From: Candidatus Desulfovibrio intestinavium
GTDB lineage: Bacteria; Desulfobacterota; Desulfovibrionia; Desulfovibrionales; Desulfovibrionaceae
Direction of reading: 5' to 3'
Length of the DNA: 53,387 nucleotides
NCBI GenBank assembly: GCA_019118345.1
Contig: DWZD01000005.1
Coordinates: 1-53,387, forward strand
Part shown: positions 26,067-31,416 of the stretch, piece after piece
How the letters are laid out: every line of letters begins with the position of its first letter
How positions within the stretch are numbered: position 1 is the stretch's first letter
The notes under the pieces: generated by a model
Seen by the model: the letters and a program-made list of their open reading frames with translations, nothing else
The model's database searches: none
What the model was told of the DNA's origin: nothing
Made by a program: the position numbers and the translations under genes

Positions 26067-27952
26067 ACATCCGCTTCTGCGAGGCCGAACGGCGCATCTT
26101 TGCCCGGCGCGAGCGGCTGAGCGTCTCGCAATGGGCCAGCCGCTACCTCATCGTGCAGGACGGCATCTACCGCGGCAGTCCGCTGCGGCTGGATGTCTCG
26201 CCCTTTCTGGCCGGTCCCATGGACGCCTTCGGCGATCCGCGCGTGCGCGAGGTGGTGGTCTGCGGCTCCCTGCAGGTGGGCAAGACCCTCCTGCTCTACG
26301 CCTGCCTGGGTTGGGCCATGGACTACCGGCCGGGCATCAAGATGCTGACCATGCCCACCCGCGAGTCCCGCGACCGCGTGGTGGAGAAGAAGCTGCGGCC
26401 CATGCTCCAGGGCAGCCCCCTGCTGCGCCGCATGGTGGGCAAGTACCGGCGCGAGAACATCCTGCTCCGGGACGGCACCAGCATCGAGCTGGCCACGGCC
26501 GAATCCCCCAGCCAGCGCGCCTCCATCACCGTGCAGGACCTCATCGTGGACGAGGAGGATCTCTACAGCGGCGGCGGCGACTCCTCTCCCCTGCAGGACT
26601 TCAAGGGCCGCACCCGCTCCTATGGCGACTTCGCCAAGATCATCCGGGCCTGCCAGCCCAAGGGCGACGAAAGCTCGTCCATCTGGCGGGGCATCACCGA
26701 GCAGGTGGACCAGCTCATGTGCTACGAGGTGACCTGCCCGGCCTGCCGTCATGTCCAGCTCATGGACGTGGGCCACATCGTGGTGCCCGGCGGCGAGACG
26801 GACACGCGCCTCATTCGCTCCCGCAAACTGGCCCGCTACCGCTGTCCGCACTGCCACTATCTCTGGAGCGACCACTCCCGCGATCTGGCCGTGGCCGCCG
26901 GTCGCTGGCGGCCCTACGTCTGGACGGGCGCGGCCTTTGAACCGGCCCCGGAGGTGCGCGATGCCCGCAGCATCGGTTTCCACATGCCCGCTGTCCTGTC
27001 GCGCTTCGTGAGCCTCTCCGATCTGGCGGCCCGGCGGGCCGTCGCCGAGGCCAGCGACGATGCGACCGTGCAGCGCCAGTATTACAACGACGACCTGGGC
27101 CTGCCCTGGTCGCCGGTGGAGCTGCGAACCGATGTGGAGCATGTGCTGGAGCGGCGCGATCCGCGCCTGCCCCCGCGCACCGTGCCCCACGGGGCCGTGG
27201 CCCTGACCTGCGGCATCGATGTGCAGAAGCACGGCTTCTGGTATCTGGTGCGCGCCTGGATGCCGAGCCTGGCCAGCTACGTCATCGACTACGGCTCCCT
27301 GAGCAGCTGGGACGAGGTGGCCGCCCTGGTCTTTGACACGTGGTATCCCGTGCAGGGCACGGACGGCACGGATGCCGGAGAGCGCATGCCCATCTGGCGG
27401 GCCGGCATCGACTCCGGCGGCACCGAGACCGAGGGCGTCTATACCCGCACCGAGGAAGTCTACATGTGGGTGCGCGCCAATGGCGGCGGCGTGGTCCATG
27501 CCTGCAAGGGCGCCAGCCGCCCGCAGGCCGCGCCGGTGCGCTGGGTCATCCGCGAACGCCTGCCGCACAACGGCCGCCCCATCCCCGGCGGCCTGCGCCT
27601 CTATCTCATCGACAGCGGCGCCTTCAAGACCACGGACATGGGCCGCCTGCTCAATGCCGACAGCCGCCAGCCCCTGCGCTTCCATGCCGAAGCCGACGAA
27701 ACGCTGGCCACCCAGCTCTGCGCCGAGCGGCTGGTGCGCAAGAACGGGAACCTCGTCTGGGTGCGGGAACACAAGGACAACCACCTGCTGGACTGCCTCA
27801 TGCTGTCAGCCGCAACGGCTGACGCCTCCTGGACGCCCAGCCTGCCGCACCATATCCTGCAATTGCAGGCGCAGGCCCGGATGCAGAGCGAAACGCCGAG
27901 GCCCAAGGCAAAGAAACGCCCGCAGCCCGAAGCCCCGGCGCACAGATGGTAA
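26063..27952 (+). CDS. phage terminase large subunit, GpA family
   Basis: The packaging motor and nuclease, 629 residues, starting at GTG 26063, which overlaps the previous stop (GTGA). ATPase: GSLQVGKT (68-75) and IVDEEDLY (about 161-168). Two CxxC pairs (CPACRH, CPHCHY) form a zinc knuckle near residues 230-270, as in other GpA proteins. The nuclease region carries CGIDVQKHGF and AGIDSGGTETE. A cos-type packaging mechanism is typical of the family. Confidence 0.93.
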   Translation: MNIRFCEAERRIFARRERLSVSQWASRYLIVQDGIYRGSPLRLDVSPFLAGPMDAFGDPRVREVVVCGSLQVGKTLLLYACLGWAMDYRPGIKMLTMPTRESRDRVVEKKLRPMLQGSPLLRRMVGKYRRENILLRDGTSIELATAESPSQRASITVQDLIVDEEDLYSGGGDSSPLQDFKGRTRSYGDFAKIIRACQPKGDESSSIWRGITEQVDQLMCYEVTCPACRHVQLMDVGHIVVPGGETDTRLIRSRKLARYRCPHCHYLWSDHSRDLAVAAGRWRPYVWTGAAFEPAPEVRDARSIGFHMPAVLSRFVSLSDLAARRAVAEASDDATVQRQYYNDDLGLPWSPVELRTDVEHVLERRDPRLPPRTVPHGAVALTCGIDVQKHGFWYLVRAWMPSLASYVIDYGSLSSWDEVAALVFDTWYPVQGTDGTDAGERMPIWRAGIDSGGTETEGVYTRTEEVYMWVRANGGGVVHACKGASRPQAAPVRWVIRERLPHNGRPIPGGLRLYLIDSGAFKTTDMGRLLNADSRQPLRFHAEADETLATQLCAERLVRKNGNLVWVREHKDNHLLDCLMLSAATADASWTPSLPHHILQLQAQARMQSETPRPKAKKRPQPEAPAHRW

Positions 27953-27971
27953 GCCCAGGGAGGACGACAGC

Positions 27972-28241
27972 ATGGCTTTTACCACGACAGACGGCGACAT
28001 CTCCGGCGCATCCGCCATGCGCGTGGAACAGGGACGCCTGCTCCACGGCCTGCGCGAGATCGCGACCGCCCTGCGCTGCTCGGAAAAAAGCGTGCTGCGC
28101 TACGTGGAACACTATGGCCTGCCCGCCGGCAAGATCGGCGGTCGCTGGTGCGCCGACGAGGCCCGCTTGCGGGAGTGGCGGGAGCGGCAGCTTGCCGCCC
28201 TTCCCACCGGCACGACGGAGCGCCCCGCCAGCGTCGCGTGA
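27972..28241 (+). CDS. small helix-turn-helix protein
   Basis: An 89-residue protein with a MerR/excisionase-like DNA-binding region (LREIATALRCSEKSVLRYVE) and a basic C-terminus. A gggagga sequence precedes the ATG. It sits between the large terminase and a toxin-antitoxin pair on the opposite strand, just before the head genes. It could regulate the adjoining RNA cassette or late genes, but that is only inferred from place. Confidence 0.75.
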   Translation: MAFTTTDGDISGASAMRVEQGRLLHGLREIATALRCSEKSVLRYVEHYGLPAGKIGGRWCADEARLREWRERQLAALPTGTTERPASVA

Positions 28242-28243
28242 CC

Positions 28244-28260
28244 GGGCCGCATCCGGCCCT
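28244..28260. terminator. short convergent hairpin
   Basis: A perfect 6-bp stem gggccg/cggccc with a 4-base loop lies between the plus-strand HTH gene and the minus-strand antitoxin gene. There is no long T-run. Confidence 0.4.
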
Positions 28261-28262
28261 GT

Positions 28263-28553
28263 TCAGGGCATGACCGTGGCCTGCAGGCGGATGTCCAGCC
28301 CCTTCATGATACGCAGGATGGTGTCAAAACGCGGCTTGGCTCCGGGGCGCAGGGCCTTGTACAGGCTTTCCCGGCCCAGGCCGGTCGCTTCGGCCAGACG
28401 GGACATGCCGCGCGCCCGGGCCACTGTGGCCAGCGCGGTGAGCAGGCGGTCAGGGTCGGCATCCTGCATGGCGTCGGAAACATAGGCCGCAATGGCCTCT
28501 TCGCTATCCAGAAATTCGGCGGCATCAAAAACGCGGAACCTGCTTTCGTCCAT
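28263..28553 (-). CDS. HigA-type antitoxin (addiction module antidote)
   Basis: A 96-residue protein whose C-terminal half is an Xre-type helix-turn-helix (LAEATGLGRESLYKALRPG). The N-terminus (FDAAEFLDSEEAIAAYV) matches the putative addiction-module antidote family that partners HigB-like toxins. It should neutralise the toxin and repress the shared promoter. Its ATG overlaps the toxin stop (shared bases near 28553). Confidence 0.88.
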   Translation of the reverse strand: MDESRFRVFDAAEFLDSEEAIAAYVSDAMQDADPDRLLTALATVARARGMSRLAEATGLGRESLYKALRPGAKPRFDTILRIMKGLDIRLQATVMP

Positions 28554-28843
28554 CAGTCGTCCTCCATCATGGCCCTTGCCCGGGCAATGTCCCGTGTCTG
28601 GCTGGACTTGTCGCCGCCAACCAGCAGCAGATATACGATCTCTCCCCGCTGGGTGTAATAGATGCGATATCCCGGGCCATAGTGCACCCGCATCTCGCAC
28701 AGTCCCTCACCGAGCGGCTTCACATCGCCAAAGTTTCCCTGCTCCGCACGTTCCAGCCGGGCAAGGATCTTCACCTTGCCCCGGATGTCTCGCAGGGCTG
28801 ACAGCCATTGGCCGAATTCCGGGGAAAACTTGAGGATGTTCAT
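28553..28843 (-). CDS. RelE/HigB-type toxin
   Basis: A 96-residue RelE-superfamily toxin, expected to cleave mRNA on the ribosome. The features GKVKILARLERAEQGNFGD, then ELRVH-type (EMRVHYGPGYRIYY) and LLVGGDKSSQTRDI, are typical of the short HigB-like family. The start at 28843 is closest to the promoter. The toxin gene precedes the antitoxin gene, the usual order for HigBA. It is a cargo module inserted against the direction of the phage genes. Confidence 0.88.
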   Translation of the reverse strand: MNILKFSPEFGQWLSALRDIRGKVKILARLERAEQGNFGDVKPLGEGLCEMRVHYGPGYRIYYTQRGEIVYLLLVGGDKSSQTRDIARARAMMEDD

Positions 28844-28849
28844 GGGGAA

Positions 28850-28878
28850 AATGTATCTACTTGGATACATGTTGTCAA
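28850..28878 (-). promoter_or_regulatory. toxin-antitoxin promoter with overlapping operator
   Basis: On the minus strand TTGACA (28873-28878), 17 bp, and TACATT (28850-28855). A palindrome with arms atgtatc/gatacat (28851-28857, 28864-28870) covers the -10 and spacer. This is the expected layout for autorepression by the HTH antitoxin. Confidence 0.8.
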
Positions 28879-28896
28879 GGTATCTCATGCCTGCCC

Positions 28897-29123
28897 TTGA
28901 CACCTCTCCCCGCTTCAGGCACCTTGATTTTCCCAACTAGCGAGGCGCGTCTGCCGCCAGCCCTGCTCCCAAGGCACGGCCATGCAGATTTCCACTATGT
29001 TGCAGCCAACTGCTTTTGGCAGATTTCGGCGGTATGACGTCCGGGTGTCCGTGAGGCCCCGGCAGCTCGCTAGCTGGGGAGCGTCATACCGCCTTTTTTG
29101 TTTTCCAATCCCAACTAGCGAGG
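28897..29123 (+). ncRNA. structured RNA element A upstream of a small-gene pair
   Basis: TTGACA (28897-28902) is followed by a box shared with element B (gcttcaggca). A motif copy lies at 28931-28945, then a folded region. A 12-bp perfect outer stem (29028-29039 with 29082-29093) encloses two helices: 29041-29045 with 29058-29062, and 29063-29067 with 29072-29076. TTTTTT follows. The apical sequence 29066-29073 (ctcgctag) is perfectly complementary to 29115-29122, which includes the Shine-Dalgarno of the next gene, and also to 28937-28944. Element B at 51610-51855 shares the core and differs by compensating changes. An attenuator or self-antisense RNA is inferred. Confidence 0.7.
28931..29123 (+). 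repeat. 15-bp direct repeats bordering element A
   Basis: The sequence tcccaactagcgagg occurs exactly at 28931-28945 and 29109-29123. The second copy supplies the ribosome binding site of the small gene at 29130. Element B has an imperfect version of the same pair. Confidence 0.9.
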
Positions 29124-29129
29124 TGCCTT

Positions 29130-29363
29130 ATGTCTCAACCCACCATTGCCCAGCTTGAACGCCGTCTCCATCAGCTTGAACAGGCTCTCCAGCGGCAACT
29201 GTCCCACCACGAACAACTTTGCGGCATCGTCCTGCGCCTGCAGGAACGACTCATCGCCCGCAACGATGCCGCCTTGGCCCCATACAATGCGGATGTGTTG
29301 CACGCGCTGGAGCGCGGCTGCCAGCCGGTGCCCCTGCCCTGCGAGGAGCTCCCTCATGCCTAG
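29130..29363 (+). CDS. small helical protein, first gene of cassette A
   Basis: A 77-residue mostly helical, Gln/Leu-rich protein (IAQLERRLHQLEQALQRQL) likely to form a coiled coil. The gagg at 29120-29123, inside the repeat motif, sets the start. Its last residues PCEELPHA resemble the end of the counterpart at 51862, because this DNA also carries the ribosome binding site of the next gene; the remainder of the two proteins is unlike. Function unknown. Confidence 0.7.
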   Translation: MSQPTIAQLERRLHQLEQALQRQLSHHEQLCGIVLRLQERLIARNDAALAPYNADVLHALERGCQPVPLPCEELPHA

Positions 29364-29586
29364 CCCCCTTGACCAGCGTGTGGAAGCTCTGGAACGCCAG
29401 CTGGCCGACATGCAGGCCATGCTGGAAAGCCTGCTGGCCTGTGTGCAGCGTCAGCAGGCGGACGCGGCCCAGCCCTTCGGGCAGGATCAGCGGGCAGCAA
29501 AAATCACCCGGATCGTTGCGCCCCAATCACAAGCGGGGAACAACCGGACAAAACCGGACAAAATAGGACAAAACCGGACAAAATAG
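29356..29586 (+). CDS. small coiled-coil protein, second gene of cassette A
   Basis: A 76-residue protein overlapping the previous gene by 8 bp, with gaggag upstream. The core RVEALERQLADMQAMLESLL is a clear heptad coiled coil. Over 64 nt of this core (29374-29437) it matches the gene at 52109 at all but two bases. The C-terminus runs into a 10-bp tandem repeat, so the last about 14 residues are made of repeat (NRTKPDK-like). That tail is absent in the counterpart. Role unknown; oligomeric binding is inferred. Confidence 0.7.
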   Translation: MPSPLDQRVEALERQLADMQAMLESLLACVQRQQADAAQPFGQDQRAAKITRIVAPQSQAGNNRTKPDKIGQNRTK

Positions 29587-29611
29587 GACAAAACCGGACA
29601 AAATCGGAAAG
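29544..29611 (+). repeat. 10-bp tandem repeat array (iteron-like)
   Basis: Six units of (cc or ta)ggacaaaa begin at 29544, 29554, 29564, 29574, 29584 and 29594, with a degenerate seventh (tcggaaag) at 29604. The period is close to one helical turn, so a protein could bind every unit on one face. The array covers the end of the coiled-coil gene and the upstream region of the head operon. Confidence 0.9.
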
Positions 29612-29622
29612 TGTTTACACTT
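29609..29622. promoter_or_regulatory. palindromic operator-like site
   Basis: The sequence aagtgtttacactt has perfect 6-bp arms and directly follows the tandem array. Together they look like a composite control site in front of the gpW-portal-capsid genes. Confidence 0.5.
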
Positions 29623-29640
29623 CTCTCATAAACATGCTAG

Positions 29641-29681
29641 CTCCATGCAAAGGTCTGAAAGATTTTTGCATGGAGTTTTTT
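29641..29681 (+). terminator. hairpin plus T-run that also hides the next ribosome binding site
   Basis: An 11-bp perfect stem (29641-29651 with 29665-29675) is followed by six T (29676-29681). The 3' arm contains tggag, the only Shine-Dalgarno for the ATG at 29682. It can therefore act as an intrinsic terminator and as a translation block at the start of the head operon. Confidence 0.75.
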
Positions 29682-29906
29682 ATGGCCGGATACTGGAGAG
29701 ATCTCTACGAAACAATGCGGGAGGACCTGCAGTCCCCTGCGTTCCGCCAGTTCGGCAGTTACTCCATTGCCGGTCGCAGTTTCACCTATCGCAGCCTTGA
29801 CGACTTCCGCTCCCTCCTGGACTGGGTCAAGCGCGAAGCGGACAAGGAAGACGGCATCGCGCCCTATCGGGCTCGGCGCGTGGCCCGGAACGGAGGGCGG
29901 GGATGA
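29682..29906 (+). CDS. gpW-like head-tail connector protein
   Basis: A 74-residue protein. The segment YSIAGRSFTYRSLDDFRSLLDWV matches the pattern of gpW-family proteins (beta hairpin followed by a helix), and it sits immediately before the portal as gpW does in lambda. gpW stabilises packaged heads and forms the platform for the tail. Upstream ATGs at 29634 and 29670 lie inside the hairpin and lack ribosome binding sites. The stop overlaps the portal start (ATGA). Confidence 0.8.
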   Translation: MAGYWRDLYETMREDLQSPAFRQFGSYSIAGRSFTYRSLDDFRSLLDWVKREADKEDGIAPYRARRVARNGGRG

Positions 29907-31405
29907 TGCGGCCTGTCGGCAGGGCCGCCCGGCGGCCCCCCCGCAGCTGCATCGGCAGACAGGCCCGGCAGGCTCGCTCCGGCTACAGCGGAGCGGCCAG
30001 TCCGCGGGGCATCGGCAACTGGATGCCCGCCAACGCGGATTTCAACCAGCTGCTGGGCATGGACAGCGGACGCATGCGTGCCCGCGTGCGTGACCTCGTG
30101 CGCAACTTCCCCCCCTTCGCCCGCGCCGTCAATGCCATGGTGGCCTTCAGCGTGGGTGGCGGCTCCCGCTTTCAGTCGCTGGCCACCCTGCCCGACGGCA
30201 CGCCGGACATCCCCACCCGCAAGCATATCGAGGATCGCTTCCGGGCCTGGATGGAACATGCCGATGTGGCGGGCCGCCTGCACTTCTACGAGATCCAGCA
30301 GCTCTGCAAGCGGCAGGAGTGCGAGTGCGGCGAGTACCTGCTGCGCTTTGCCCGCCCGCGGGACAGCCGCCGCGGGCTGCTGGGCCTGCAGCTCTACGAG
30401 CCGGAGAACCTGTCCAGCTGGCGCATCGAGGGCCAGGAGCCGGACAGCGACATCTGGCAGGGCATCGAATACGACATCTGGACCGGTGAGCCGCTGGCCT
30501 ATCATTTCCAGACCGTCTTCGGCTGGGAGCGCCAGCTGCGGACGTGGCGCGAGCCGGCCTGCAACGTGCTGCACGGTTTTCAGACCCTGCGTCCCGGTCA
30601 GCTGCGTGGCGTGACCCCTTTCGCTCCGGCCATCCTCATGGCCAGGGACATGGACGACTACACCTCGGCGGAGCTGGGCGCGGCCAAGATGGCCGCCAAG
30701 TGGCTGGCCTTCGTCAGCAGCGGCGATCCGCAATTCTCCCAGCTCACCCGTGCGCCGGGCGGCCTCTCCGGTGCCCTGCGCGAAGAGGTGGAGAGCCTCG
30801 AGGACATGACCGTCGAGTACCTCAATGACGGCGAGCAGGTAAATTTCGCGCCGCCCAGCCAGCGCCCGGGCGACAGCTTCGACCGTTTCGTGCGCCACAC
30901 CCTGCGCATGGTCGCCATCTGCATGGACCTGCCTTACGAGATCCTTTCCGGCGACTACACGGCCATCAACTATTCCACCAGCAAGGCCAGCCGCAACGAC
31001 TTTGCCATGTTCCTCGTGCCCCACCAGTTCCGGGCCGAGCAGCATCTCATCCGCCCCGTGTTCCGGCGCTGGCTGGATTGCGAGGCGCTGACCCAGGACT
31101 ACCTGCCCGGCTACTGGCAAAACAAACACCGCTATCAGCGGGCCATGTGGATACCCGCGGGCATGCCCAGCGTGGATCCCCTGCGCGACGGCAAGGCGCA
31201 GATCGACGGCATCAATGCGGGCATCCTGTCTCCCCAGATGGTCATCCTTGGCGATGGTCGCGACCCCGAGGAAGTGGTGGAACAGCGCGCCGCCTGGGCC
31301 CGTCTCTGTGCCGCGCACGGCATCGATGCCACCACCGGCGCGGTGAGCACCGGGCTGGCCAACAACCCCGCCAAGCTGGGCGCCAGCGAGAGCGCCGAAA
31401 AATAG
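29903..31405 (+). CDS. phage portal protein, lambda GpB family
   Basis: A 500-residue portal subunit that forms the dodecameric gate for DNA entry. Family features are visible: MRARVRDLVRNFPPFARAVNAM near the start, the ARDMDDYTSAELGAAKMAA region, and LPYEILSGDYTAINYSTSKASRN with W..F..L downstream. The N-terminus (first about 35 residues) is Arg-rich. Length matches the family (about 500). It overlaps the gpW-like gene by 4 bp and precedes the capsid gene by 11 bp. Confidence 0.93.
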   Translation: MMRPVGRAARRPPRSCIGRQARQARSGYSGAASPRGIGNWMPANADFNQLLGMDSGRMRARVRDLVRNFPPFARAVNAMVAFSVGGGSRFQSLATLPDGTPDIPTRKHIEDRFRAWMEHADVAGRLHFYEIQQLCKRQECECGEYLLRFARPRDSRRGLLGLQLYEPENLSSWRIEGQEPDSDIWQGIEYDIWTGEPLAYHFQTVFGWERQLRTWREPACNVLHGFQTLRPGQLRGVTPFAPAILMARDMDDYTSAELGAAKMAAKWLAFVSSGDPQFSQLTRAPGGLSGALREEVESLEDMTVEYLNDGEQVNFAPPSQRPGDSFDRFVRHTLRMVAICMDLPYEILSGDYTAINYSTSKASRNDFAMFLVPHQFRAEQHLIRPVFRRWLDCEALTQDYLPGYWQNKHRYQRAMWIPAGMPSVDPLRDGKAQIDGINAGILSPQMVILGDGRDPEEVVEQRAAWARLCAAHGIDATTGAVSTGLANNPAKLGASESAEK

Positions 31406-31416
31406 GAGGCATCCCC

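Noticed and set aside
28897..29130. Group I intron, self-cleaving ribozyme or IS200/IS605-type end
   Set aside because: The region is too short for a group I intron, I see no known ribozyme core, and no transposase or TnpB gene is present. A non-autonomous transposon end cannot be fully excluded, but the conserved promoter-like box and downstream genes argue for a regulatory cassette.
29544..29611. CRISPR array
   Set aside because: Units are 10 bp with no spacers between them, and no cas genes are nearby.
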